Assembly: GCF_022662015.1 (NCBI RefSeq)
Contig: NZ_JAKMCM010000002.1
Coordinates: forward strand, 248,001-312,000
From: Aestuariivivens sediminicola
GTDB lineage: Bacteria > Bacteroidota > Bacteroidia > Flavobacteriales > Flavobacteriaceae
DNA: 64,000 bases
Direction of reading: 5' to 3'
The notes under the pieces are model-generated. The model had not been told where the DNA came from and searched no databases. It saw only the letters and a list, made by a program, of their open reading frames with translations. Position numbers and translations under genes: made by a program. Positions 8,267 to 15,703 of the stretch are shown piece by piece. Numbering within the stretch: position 1 is the first letter of the stretch; each line of letters begins with the position of its first letter.

Positions 8267-8461
8267 GTGCTCATTATAAACGTAATTCCTGGGGAAAAAA
8301 TTGAACGTGCCATAAAGCGATTAAGGCTAAAGGTTAGAAATACCAAGCAACATAAGCAATTGAAGAATAATAAATTTTTCACTAAAAAATCTACTAAAAA
8401 AAGAGAAGAAATTGCTAAGGCTAAATACAAAGAACAGTATGAACGTTCTCAAGAAATATGA
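8267..8461 (+). CDS. Divergent ribosomal protein bS21 paralogue
   Basis: 64 very basic residues. The start MLIINVIPGEKIERAIKR and the central Phe-Phe-x-Lys-x-Ser plus the REEIAKAKY segment align end to end with flavobacterial bS21. Tyr54 falls at the same position as the tyrosine that, as I recall, contacts the 16S 3' tail in Bacteroidetes ribosomes. The start is GTG at 8267. In Bacteroidetes, bS21 helps hide the anti-Shine-Dalgarno sequence, and chromosomal rpsU usually has an extended Shine-Dalgarno; this copy has none at normal spacing (only AAAAAAAGG running into the start). That suggests it escapes autoregulation. It is probably a second copy, since it sits on a mobile island. Confidence 0.8.
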   Translation: MLIINVIPGEKIERAIKRLRLKVRNTKQHKQLKNNKFFTKKSTKKREEIAKAKYKEQYERSQEI

Positions 8462-8658
8462 ATTCTACAGTCAAAGATCAGTACTGAGCCGATTTAATTT
8501 ATAATGAGTATTTTCCTTTTAGAATTGCAAAACAGTTCCTCGAGGAAATTGCCAAGTATGATAATACTACCTTAATGAATATTTATAATTATTGGGCGAC
8601 ACCTAGATCAATAAGTCGAAATAGGCAAAAATTATCTTATTTGCGTTCTGGAAATTGA
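8458..8658 (+). pseudogene. Nonsense-interrupted small ORF between bS21 and sigma genes
   Basis: An ATG at 8458 overlaps the bS21 stop in an ATGA arrangement and opens a 66-codon frame broken only by a TGA at 8485-8487. Reading on gives a protein-like sequence including YFPFRIAKQFLEEIAKYDN and TPRSISRNRQKLSYLR, ending at TGA 8656-8658. Changing one base (TGG to TGA) would explain the break. The coupled start suggests it was once a real member of the bS21-sigma operon. I do not recognise a family. Confidence 0.5.
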
Positions 8659-8677
8659 TTAAATCACCTGTAAATTA

Positions 8678-9538
8678 ATGAGATCTCTACAAATAAGTAA
8701 GCAAATTACGATTAGACAATCGGATTCCATGAACAAATATCTTATGGACATAAACAAATTTGATTTAATTTCTGTTGAGAGGGAAGTGACGCTAGCTGTT
8801 TTAATAAGAAAAGGAGATGAACAAGCCTTAAATGAACTCGTAAATGGGAATCTTAGATTTGTGGTATCCGTAGCTAAACAGTATCAAAATCAAGGACTGT
8901 GTCTATCTGATTTAATAAATGAAGGTAATCTGGGCTTAATTAAAGCTGCGAAAAGATTTGACGAAACTCGTGGGTTTAAATTTATCTCTTACGCCGTATG
9001 GTGGATTAGGCAAGGTATTATTCAAGCTATAGCCGAGAATTCGAGAATCGTAAGGTTGCCTTTAAATAAGATTGCTATACTGGGAAAAATAAAAAGATCG
9101 ACAGTATTTTTTGAGCAGAAGAATAATCGTCCTCCCTCGGCAAGAGAAATATCGGACATTATTGATGTGCCCATTAAGGAAGTAGAGGTTTGTCTCAACA
9201 ATTATAAACATTCCGTTTCGATGGACACCCCTTTATCTGAAGAGACTGATTTAAACTTGCATGATTTAATTAAGACGGATGAATTAGATCCGCCTGATGC
9301 CTCTTTATTAATTAATTCACTTAAAATTGACATTGAAGCGACAATAAATTCACTTTCTGAACGTGAAGCAGAAGTAATTAAAAGATATTATGGTGTTGGA
9401 GGTGAATCTTCTATGACACTCCATGAAATTGGCCAATTATTTAATTTAACAAGAGAACGTGTTAGGCAAATTAGAGAATTAGCTATCCGTAAATTAAAAA
9501 AAACCGAACGGTCTAATCTTTTAAAAAAATATTTATAA
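8678..9538 (+). CDS. RpoD-like primary-type sigma-70 factor
   Basis: 286 residues with the architecture of the short Bacteroidetes housekeeping sigma. Residues 1-40 resemble the RpoD start (MRSLQISKQITIRQ); region 2 has LRFVVSVAKQYQNQGL, DLINEGNLGLIKAAKRFD and the -10-recognition stretch FISYAVWWIRQ; region 3 follows RIVRLPLNK; region 4 has the helix-turn-helix TLHEIGQLFNLTRERVRQI near the C-terminus. It lacks any anti-sigma partner nearby. Compared with what I remember of chromosomal RpoD, region 3 and the 3-4 linker are divergent, which argues for a paralogue. It would redirect RNA polymerase, perhaps to island or stress promoters. Confidence 0.88.
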   Translation: MRSLQISKQITIRQSDSMNKYLMDINKFDLISVEREVTLAVLIRKGDEQALNELVNGNLRFVVSVAKQYQNQGLCLSDLINEGNLGLIKAAKRFDETRGFKFISYAVWWIRQGIIQAIAENSRIVRLPLNKIAILGKIKRSTVFFEQKNNRPPSAREISDIIDVPIKEVEVCLNNYKHSVSMDTPLSEETDLNLHDLIKTDELDPPDASLLINSLKIDIEATINSLSEREAEVIKRYYGVGGESSMTLHEIGQLFNLTRERVRQIRELAIRKLKKTERSNLLKKYL

Positions 9539-9643
9539 CACTTAAAAGAATTTCCGGGTTAAAATGTAAAGAATAACTTCATCGAAAAAAATAGATTATC
9601 ATTAGACACTCTTCTCCAATTAGATTTTAATACTATTATTTGG

Positions 9644-10447
9644 GTGGCAGCCCCTTTTATGTTTGCTTTAGTTGGACTTGAGTATTATTTATCTATCAAA
9701 CAACAAAAAAAGCTTTATCACGGAAAAGACTTTTTAGCGTCATCTGTAATTGGTTTTGGGAACTTATTTGTAAATGCCCTAACTAAAGTCGGCATCTTCT
9801 ATATTGTTGTAATATGTTACAACCTTACACCATGGAGCGTCCCTCATACCTGGTGGTCCTATTTGCTGTGCTTTCTTTCATTGGATTTCGTGAGGTATTG
9901 GTCTCACAGAATTTCACATGTGCAACGCTTTTGGTGGTCCACTCATGTAGTGCATCACAGTTCTACCTATTATAATTTTTCTACCTCATTTAGACTTTCT
10001 TGGGTTCAGCATTTAAAACTGGTATTTTTTTTACCAATATTTATGTTAAGTTTTGATCCTATGGTCTTCATTATTATTCATCAACTTGAAATACTCTATC
10101 AGTTCTGGATTCACACCGAGCTGATTGGGAAACTACCCAAACTAATAGAGTATATTTTTGTAACGCCCTCGCATCATCGAGTCCATCACGCAGTTAACGA
10201 CAATTATATTGACAAGAATTATGGATCTACCCTAATTATTTGGGATCGTATCTTTGGAACTTTTCAAGAAGAAAAAGAGCAGGCAATTTATGGTATTACT
10301 AATCCCGTCAACTCATTTAATCCCGTATACCTGGTATTTCACGCCTGGGGTGATTTATTAATGGATATTAAGAAACGTCCGAATATGATTTGGAAAATTC
10401 TCTTTGAAAGCCCTACTGCATGGGAAAGGGGAGGAAATAAAAAGTAG
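9644..10447 (+). CDS. Sterol desaturase/fatty acid hydroxylase-family membrane protein
   Basis: About 267 residues, with several membrane helices and the three histidine clusters of the di-iron family: SHRISH, STHVVHH and SHHRVHH. These enzymes use O2 to hydroxylate or desaturate lipids; the bacterial branch includes alkylglycerol-monooxygenase-like proteins. The start is uncertain. GTG at 9644 is the first usable codon, but the frame stays open back to 9563 and the upstream residues (LSLDTLLQLDFNTIIW) look like the normal N-terminus of the family, yet contain no ATG. Either a rare start codon is used or the true start was lost. It follows the sigma gene by about 105 bp. Confidence 0.82.
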   Translation: MAAPFMFALVGLEYYLSIKQQKKLYHGKDFLASSVIGFGNLFVNALTKVGIFYIVVICYNLTPWSVPHTWWSYLLCFLSLDFVRYWSHRISHVQRFWWSTHVVHHSSTYYNFSTSFRLSWVQHLKLVFFLPIFMLSFDPMVFIIIHQLEILYQFWIHTELIGKLPKLIEYIFVTPSHHRVHHAVNDNYIDKNYGSTLIIWDRIFGTFQEEKEQAIYGITNPVNSFNPVYLVFHAWGDLLMDIKKRPNMIWKILFESPTAWERGGNKK

Positions 10448-10713
10448 ATCATTAAGAATCATAAATTACCTCAATAAAGAACTTATTTTTTTAATATAAT
10501 CTATTATTATACTTAAATTACACTCGAAATTCAAGATATTATTCTTTTTATCCCCTGAATATGATAGTTTTTTGAAAAATTTGTTATTCTAAAGTGTTCT
10601 ACAATCCATTTAAGCCTTACAAATTGACCTATTAGAGCGTTTGGTACCTTTTAGTAATAATAAACATACGAATTTGTTTATCTAATTGTTCTTACTCATT
10701 AAAAAAAACAAAA

Positions 10714-11688
10714 ATGAAATACATCAAACTAATTCTGCTAATTATTCTTTTCTCGAATTGCAATGCCCAGACGAATAAAATACTCATAAGTGAACGTTTG
10801 ATTTCAGATTTGTCGCAATACCCAATTTATTCACGATTAATTGAAGACAAAAATGGTTCGGAAAAATGGAAAGAAGAATACAAATATTTGGATAGCATAG
10901 AAATTTATGAAATCATTTATTTGAGTGACGGATTACATATTAGAGGCTTAATGGCAAAACCTAAAAAAGCAGGTAACTATCCATGTATAATTTACAATCG
11001 AGGTGGAAACAGAGATTTTGGGTCATTGAAAGTTGCTCATGGGGCATTGTGGTTAGGAGAGCTTGCAAAAGAAGGATATGTGGTTATAGCAAGTCAGTAC
11101 AGAGGAAGCGGGGGTAGCGAAGGGCAAGAAGAATTTGGGGGTAAAGACGTAAATGATGTTGTCATCTTAACAGAAGTTTTAAAAGAAGTTGAAAGTGCTG
11201 ATACCGAAAAAATTGGAATGTATGGTTGGAGCAGAGGAGGAATGATGACCTATATTGCTTTGACAAAGACAAAAAAAATAAAAGCGGCAGTTGTCGGAGG
11301 TGCGGTTTCGGATAATTACCAAACAATAAAAGACAGACCTGAGATGGAAACTAATGTCATAGCAGAGTTAATCCCGAATTATGAAGAAGCAAAGGAAGAA
11401 GAACTAACCAAAAGGTCGGCAATAATGTGGGCAGATAAATTTCCGAAAGATGTGCCAATTCTTATTTTGCACGGGAATGCTGATTGGCGAGTAAAACCAG
11501 AACAGAGCCTAAAATTGGCTTTAGAATTTGAGAAACATAGAATTCCGTACAGGTTGATAATGTTTGAAGGAGGCGACCACGGAATTTCAGAGCATAGAGA
11601 TGAGGTAAATGGACAAGTGCTGAACTGGTTTGATAGATATTTGAAAAATGAAGAATCAATACCAAACATGGAATACCATGGAAGATAA
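10714..11688 (+). CDS. Lipoprotein alpha/beta hydrolase (prolyl oligopeptidase-like, S9)
   Basis: 324 residues. A lipoprotein signal (MKYIKLILLIILFSNC, Cys16) predicts an envelope-anchored enzyme. The alpha/beta-hydrolase core has an oxyanion-hole region YNRGGNRDFG, the nucleophile elbow GWSRGG, acid HGNADWRV and the histidine in GGDHGISEH. The closest family is peptidase S9/dienelactone-hydrolase-like acylaminoacyl enzymes; the substrate is unknown. It has its own 266-bp upstream gap and a terminator downstream, and the second 94-bp repeat lies 200 bp further on, so it behaves as a separate cargo unit. Confidence 0.85.
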   Translation: MKYIKLILLIILFSNCNAQTNKILISERLISDLSQYPIYSRLIEDKNGSEKWKEEYKYLDSIEIYEIIYLSDGLHIRGLMAKPKKAGNYPCIIYNRGGNRDFGSLKVAHGALWLGELAKEGYVVIASQYRGSGGSEGQEEFGGKDVNDVVILTEVLKEVESADTEKIGMYGWSRGGMMTYIALTKTKKIKAAVVGGAVSDNYQTIKDRPEMETNVIAELIPNYEEAKEEELTKRSAIMWADKFPKDVPILILHGNADWRVKPEQSLKLALEFEKHRIPYRLIMFEGGDHGISEHRDEVNGQVLNWFDRYLKNEESIPNMEYHGR

Positions 11689-11819
11689 ATAAGAAAACGA
11701 GTGATTTAATGAAAAATCAAAATTTTTATATGCGTGTGATATGGAGAAAATTGATGTCACTTGAATCAGAAGGCAATTTAGTAAAGAATTGGATTTGATA
11801 ACAAGTAAAGATTGTTTAA

Positions 11820-11842
11820 TCCCTCAAATGAGGGGTTTTTTG
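11820..11842 (+). terminator. Rho-independent terminator after the hydrolase
   Basis: CCCTC (11821-11825), loop AAAT, GAGGG (11830-11834), then six T. It lies 130 bp after the hydrolase stop. The short stem makes it moderate in strength. Confidence 0.65.
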
Positions 11843-11890
11843 TAAATAATAATGAACGAAGTATTTATAACCAACTTATTCCGAGAACAA

Positions 11891-11983
11891 CCAAAAAATT
11901 AGTGTGTTGAATATACCTGTTTATGGTGTTAGTTGATTTCGGGTATAGGGGGTGTCTGAGTTCAGTACAACGTGTAGCAAGCG
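11891..11983. repeat. About 94-bp imperfect direct repeat, copy 2
   Basis: Counterpart of 7435-7528 in the same orientation, ending ACAACGTGTAGCAAGCG. It lacks one base after GTGTGT and differs in the G-rich middle (GGGTATAGGGGG). It separates the cargo from the integrase module. A shorter CACGTGTAGCAG match lies outside the island near 13990. Confidence 0.75.
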
Positions 11984-12014
11984 CAAACACTGAATTAAAG
12001 ACTTAATTTTAATC

Positions 12015-12374
12015 CTAATTGGTGTACATGCTTTGACTACATACATTTGGTAAAGAATACGCCAGAAGTTTGTTAATTTCTTTGATCTGAATATAAGGAA
12101 AATCAAATCCTTCTGCTTTGAATATGCTTACCCATTTTGATGTAAAAACTGCGCTATTATTGTAAGGTAGATATTTTTGAATTTCAGATTTCACATAATC
12201 GAGATAATTATTTTTATTAATGTTGGAGTTTATAAGATTTTCTTTTATTTCATTTTGAAGATGTACTTGTAGTTGATTAAATAATTGGGGATAGTAATCC
12301 AAAAATGAGTTATACCTCATTTCGTCATAATTATTAAGTCTGTCAATAAAGATTTTTAATCCCCTTTTTTTCAC
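12015..12374 (-). CDS. Hypothetical protein downstream of the integrase
   Basis: 119 residues, starting with GTG at 12374, one base from the integrase stop, so the two are translationally coupled. The product is soluble and rich in Asn, Tyr and Lys, with no signal peptide or recognisable motif. It could be an excisionase-like or accessory recombination factor, by position only, though it is longer than most excisionases and shows no clear helix-turn-helix. An unknown island gene is equally possible. Confidence 0.5.
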   Translation of the reverse strand: MKKRGLKIFIDRLNNYDEMRYNSFLDYYPQLFNQLQVHLQNEIKENLINSNINKNNYLDYVKSEIQKYLPYNNSAVFTSKWVSIFKAEGFDFPYIQIKEINKLLAYSLPNVCSQSMYTN

Positions 12375-12375
12375 A

Positions 12376-13632
12376 TTAAAAGTATTTAGTTAATTCTAAA
12401 GCAATGTCCTTATTGCTTTTACCAATATAGTTTAGGAACATTTGCTCTGTTTTGTGGCCTGTTACATATATAAGGAACGACGTAGGTATTTCTCCATAAA
12501 AATTGTTAGCAAATGATCTTCTTCCAATATGACTGGTCACGAGCTCCCATTTTTCGTATTCGCCAACCTGCTTTCTGTATGGAAACTTGGCACGAACATC
12601 AACTTTTTCAAGCTTGCTGCCTTTAACTTTTTGTTTGATCTTAGCCTTTTTGCAGACCTTTTTAATATAGTCGTTGTATTTCTGGCTTGAAATAGGCCTA
12701 GGGAACTCACCATCCCTTTCCTCCAATATCTTTAACACTTTGGGGTGCAAAGGTATCGTCATGTTCTTGCCAGTTTTCTTTTGGGTAAATTCGATAAGGT
12801 GTTTGCCTTTTTCAATCCTAATTTGGTCTTTGGTAAATCGCATAAAATCTGACACACGCTGACCAGTGTAACAGCTTATTATTAGCCAATCCCTTGCGTT
12901 TAATAAGCTCTCGTTAAGTTTTTTATCATCGAGTTTTTCAATCGAATTTAGCTCTTTAGTTGTTAAATATATCTTCTCTACTTTTGAGGATTTTGGCTTC
13001 ATTCTTCCTAATTGATTATCAGTTTCCAAGCCGTTAAATTTGGCATGATTACAAACTGTTTTAATGGATCGAATAGCCCATGCAATTGTGTTTACACTAT
13101 AATTATTGTTTATACAGTATTCTTCAAAGTTTCTTTTGAAATCTTCATTTACATCTATGATTAATAACTGCTTAGGCAATGTTAACTCGTATTTTCCCAA
13201 GAGATTCCTAACGACCTTATATTTTTTAATAGTACTATCTGTGATTTCAGTTTTTTTATATTCTAAGAAAGTGTCAAAATATTTTAGAAGCTCCTTAGGT
13301 AAAGCTTTTGTTGTTTTAGGTGGATTGTAGTATAAATCCAATTGATTCGCCAACCATTCTTTATCTATTGTCTCTGGAGCAGTATTGTGAAAGGCTTTAA
13401 GGATATGGTTTTCAATTTTATTAAGCTCCATATTAATCTTAACCTGCTGATTCTTGATGTCTATATCCTTTGGGTTTTTCTGAGGGTGATATTTATCCCA
13501 ATACAGCTTGGAAACCTCCAATTTGGTTTTACCACCGATAACGTGATTTGTATTACCGTATGTGAAAAGCAGTCTTAAATTTAAAAATGCCTTATCCTTT
13601 TTAGAGCGATATAGATAGTTTACAGCTGCCAT
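12376..13632 (-). CDS. Tyrosine-type site-specific integrase
   Basis: 418 residues, the usual length of Bacteroidetes tyrosine recombinases. It has an N-terminal arm-binding part, a SAM-like core-binding domain (about 100-200, with NNYSVNTIAWAIRSIK) and the catalytic domain. Active-site residues are Arg in TGQRVSDF, His and Arg in HIGRRSF, His in TGHKT and the nucleophile Tyr in FLNYIG. It lies just inside the right attachment repeat and points inward. It most likely catalysed insertion at tRNA-Leu. The ATG at 13632 gives the family start MAAVNYLYRSKKD. Confidence 0.93.
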   Translation of the reverse strand: MAAVNYLYRSKKDKAFLNLRLLFTYGNTNHVIGGKTKLEVSKLYWDKYHPQKNPKDIDIKNQQVKINMELNKIENHILKAFHNTAPETIDKEWLANQLDLYYNPPKTTKALPKELLKYFDTFLEYKKTEITDSTIKKYKVVRNLLGKYELTLPKQLLIIDVNEDFKRNFEEYCINNNYSVNTIAWAIRSIKTVCNHAKFNGLETDNQLGRMKPKSSKVEKIYLTTKELNSIEKLDDKKLNESLLNARDWLIISCYTGQRVSDFMRFTKDQIRIEKGKHLIEFTQKKTGKNMTIPLHPKVLKILEERDGEFPRPISSQKYNDYIKKVCKKAKIKQKVKGSKLEKVDVRAKFPYRKQVGEYEKWELVTSHIGRRSFANNFYGEIPTSFLIYVTGHKTEQMFLNYIGKSNKDIALELTKYF

Positions 13633-13807
13633 GCATTAATTAAAAAATTGTACGATTGTTGTACGATTGAACAAAATATTATACAAATTTATGCAAACTA
13701 AGTCAAAAAAGGAAATTGTATCATATGCTTGAAAGTACTGTTTTTATTGATATTAGAATAGCTTTTATAATGATTGAGCTTGTTTGTGTTTTCGGATCAA
13801 AGTACTT

Positions 13808-13820
13808 CCGCCTTCAGTAC
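13808..13820. repeat. Right attachment site (attR) of the tRNA-Leu island
   Basis: CCGCCTTCAGTAC, identical to 7003-7015 at the tRNA-Leu 3' end. It lies about 175 bp upstream of the integrase start and is immediately followed by a terminator that would have served the tRNA before insertion. Confidence 0.8.
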
Positions 13821-13821
13821 G

Positions 13822-13860
13822 AAACCCTTATAAATCATTTCTTTTATAAGGGTTTTCTTT
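13822..13860 (+). terminator. Original tRNA-Leu terminator displaced by the island
   Basis: AAACCCTTATAA (13822-13833) pairs with TTATAAGGGTTT (13844-13855), followed by T-rich sequence. It starts one base after attR, with no gene reading into it from the left. Confidence 0.75.
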
Positions 13861-13865
13861 TTTAT

Positions 13866-14197
13866 TCGTTTTAAGTTCTCTCCATATTTATTTATAATGC
13901 TCGACTGTGCTAATAGCCATGAATTTTACGAAAATTGGTAATCTTTTATTTTTTTGTTTTTAGGATATATGATCAGTATTTTCGAATTCACGTGTAGCAG
14001 AACCATAAAATAATATTCTTAGAGCAAATAAATCATCAAAAAGCTTTTATAAAATTACTATACCGACTTTGGTTTAAGAATTAATCTTGTAATTTCTGAC
14101 AGAATAATTTAGATAGGATTGTTTTATTACTTTTTTTAACTTTATCCAGAAGTATTTAGCATACACGAAGAAAAAAAATTATTTATGATTTTGAAGA
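13866..14197. other. Intergenic stretch before the ribA-like operon
   Basis: About 330 bp of AT-rich sequence without a convincing gene. It holds a short CACGTGTAGCAG match to the island repeats near 13990. A weak promoter candidate for the operon is TTG at 14119 with TAACTTTA at 14137-14144, but the spacer is only 15 bp. No terminator or riboswitch fold was seen; in particular I see no FMN-riboswitch consensus ahead of the GTP cyclohydrolase II gene. Confidence 0.5.
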
Positions 14198-14794
14198 ATG
14201 AACAAAAGTAAATTTTTAGTAGAATCGAGATTACCAACTAAATATGGTGAATTCTTAGTAAAAGCATATAGGTCTACAATTGAAGATTTTCCTCATCTTG
14301 CGTTATATACATCAAGTTTGAATTCGAAAAAAGTGGTTGACGTACGAATACATTCTGAATGTATGACTGGAGATGTTTTTAGCTCGGTTAAATGTGATTG
14401 CGGAGAACAATTAAAGTATTCTTTGAAATGGGCCCATAAAAATGCCGGGGTAGTAGTTTATTTAAGACAAGAGGGAAGAGGAATAGGGCTTATAAATAAA
14501 CTAAAAGCATATAATCTGCAGGAAAAAGGATTTGATACTAAAGATGCTAATTTGGAATTGGGATTTCATGAAGACTCACGAGATTACGGAGATGCTATAG
14601 AAATTTTGGAAGACTTAGGTATTTTTAACATTCGTCTTTTAACTAACAATCCCGAAAAAATTAATTCATTCGAACATTCAAATATTAGGGTAGTTGAACG
14701 TTTGCCTATTGAAATTAAAGCTTCTAATGATAATGCGGAGTATTTGAAAACCAAAAAAAACCGTATGGGACATCTGTTTTCCCAGAACTTCTAG
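14198..14794 (+). CDS. ribA: GTP cyclohydrolase II (stand-alone)
   Basis: 198 residues, the length of E. coli RibA, without the DHBP-synthase domain fused in most Bacteroidetes RibBA. It opens GTP to 2,5-diamino-6-ribosylamino-4(3H)-pyrimidinone 5'-phosphate. Zinc ligands Cys55, Cys66 and Cys68 lie in HSECMTGD and KCDCGEQL; the catalytic loop YLRQEGRGIGL and LTNNPEKI are intact, so it should be active. It is the first gene of an eight-gene run with gaps of at most 9 bp or overlaps. No lumazine or riboflavin synthase follows, so it probably feeds a dedicated pathway rather than riboflavin. Confidence 0.9.
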   Translation: MNKSKFLVESRLPTKYGEFLVKAYRSTIEDFPHLALYTSSLNSKKVVDVRIHSECMTGDVFSSVKCDCGEQLKYSLKWAHKNAGVVVYLRQEGRGIGLINKLKAYNLQEKGFDTKDANLELGFHEDSRDYGDAIEILEDLGIFNIRLLTNNPEKINSFEHSNIRVVERLPIEIKASNDNAEYLKTKKNRMGHLFSQNF

Positions 14795-14796
14795 GG

Positions 14797-15702
14797 ATGT
14801 TTGATATTTGGGACGTTATAGTTAAAATACGCACAAAGCTTAAAATTGCAAGTAAGTTACCTGAAAAAATTTTTGTTGGCTTATCTGAAGAGGTGAGTTT
14901 TGATAGAGCTGGTGAAAATGTATGTGCTTTGATATCTGTTAATACTGAAATAGAAAATGAAATTAACCCATTAACAGATTGTTTTTTTGATATTCAAATT
15001 TTAGATAAAAGCTTAGTCAATGATGCCGATATAGAACAGCTTAAATTTTACTTGCCTTATGCATTTGCTAATTTCTTTGGAAGGAAATATCAAAAGTGTT
15101 TTTCAATATCTCATTTTGCACAGACTTTGGATGGAAAAATTGCAACAAATCATGGTGATAGTAAGTGGATTGGTAACGAAGAAAACCTAATTCATGCCCA
15201 CAAAATGCGAGCCTTATGTGATGGCATTCTGGTCGGGGCGAGAACTTTAGAAATAGATAATCCCAGGTTAAATGTTAGGAAAGTACACGGAGATAACCCG
15301 GTAAAAATTATTCTTGGCGGAAAAGGTAATTTAAATTTAGAAAAATATAACGCTATAGAGCCTTCATCCATAGTGTTTAAGTGTCCCAAGAATCTTCGTG
15401 ATTCTGGTGATTGTATAGAGATATCAGAAGAGACTCCATTTAACTTACACAACATATTGAATCAACTTGCTAAAAAGAAAATTTATTCGGTCTACATAGA
15501 GGGTGGTTCATATACAACATCATGCTTTTTAGAGCAATATGCCCTAGATCAGGTGCAGATTCATTTTTCGTGTAAAATATTAGGATCTGGTCTGAATGCA
15601 TTTGAATTTGGCAATATCGGTAAAATAAGTGATGCCATTGTTTTTAAATCTGTTCGTTTTTTTCCAATAGGTGATGAAATGATGTTCATAGGCAATTTAT
15701 AA
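14797..15702 (+). CDS. RibD C-terminal reductase-domain protein with novel N-terminus
   Basis: 301 residues. Residues 100-301 are a RibD_C/DHFR-like reductase: QTLDGKIATNHGDSKWI, MRALCDGILVGARTLEIDNP and YIEGGSYTTSCFL. The deaminase domain of RibD (HAE and PCxxC zinc motifs) is absent; in its place is an unrecognised stretch of about 100 residues. By homology it reduces the ribosyl side chain to ribityl with NADPH, here without prior deamination, giving 2,5-diamino-6-ribitylaminopyrimidinone phosphate from the RibA product. It starts 3 bp after ribA. I recall similar proteins beside the same partners in Alphaproteobacteria. Confidence 0.8.
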   Translation: MFDIWDVIVKIRTKLKIASKLPEKIFVGLSEEVSFDRAGENVCALISVNTEIENEINPLTDCFFDIQILDKSLVNDADIEQLKFYLPYAFANFFGRKYQKCFSISHFAQTLDGKIATNHGDSKWIGNEENLIHAHKMRALCDGILVGARTLEIDNPRLNVRKVHGDNPVKIILGGKGNLNLEKYNAIEPSSIVFKCPKNLRDSGDCIEISEETPFNLHNILNQLAKKKIYSVYIEGGSYTTSCFLEQYALDQVQIHFSCKILGSGLNAFEFGNIGKISDAIVFKSVRFFPIGDEMMFIGNL

Positions 15703-15703
15703 G

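Larger units (their letters stand above)
7003..13820. mobile_element. tRNA-Leu integrated genomic island with tyrosine integrase
   Basis: A 6.8-kb island bounded by the 13-bp direct repeat of the tRNA-Leu 3' end and carrying an integrase whose start codon is about 175 bp inside the right end. Cargo in order: two small unknown ORFs, a cold-shock protein, a bS21 paralogue, a nonsense-interrupted ORF, an RpoD-like sigma factor, a sterol-desaturase-type enzyme, a lipoprotein alpha/beta hydrolase, an unknown 119-residue protein and the integrase. A terminator just beyond the right end (13822-13856) looks like the original tRNA-Leu terminator, displaced by the insertion; the island brings its own at 7021-7066. 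No conjugation or phage structural genes are present, so it would need help to move between cells. Confidence 0.82.

Noticed and set aside
14100-14197. FMN riboswitch ahead of the ribA-like gene
   Set aside because: The region is short and AT-rich, without the conserved G-rich helices of that riboswitch.
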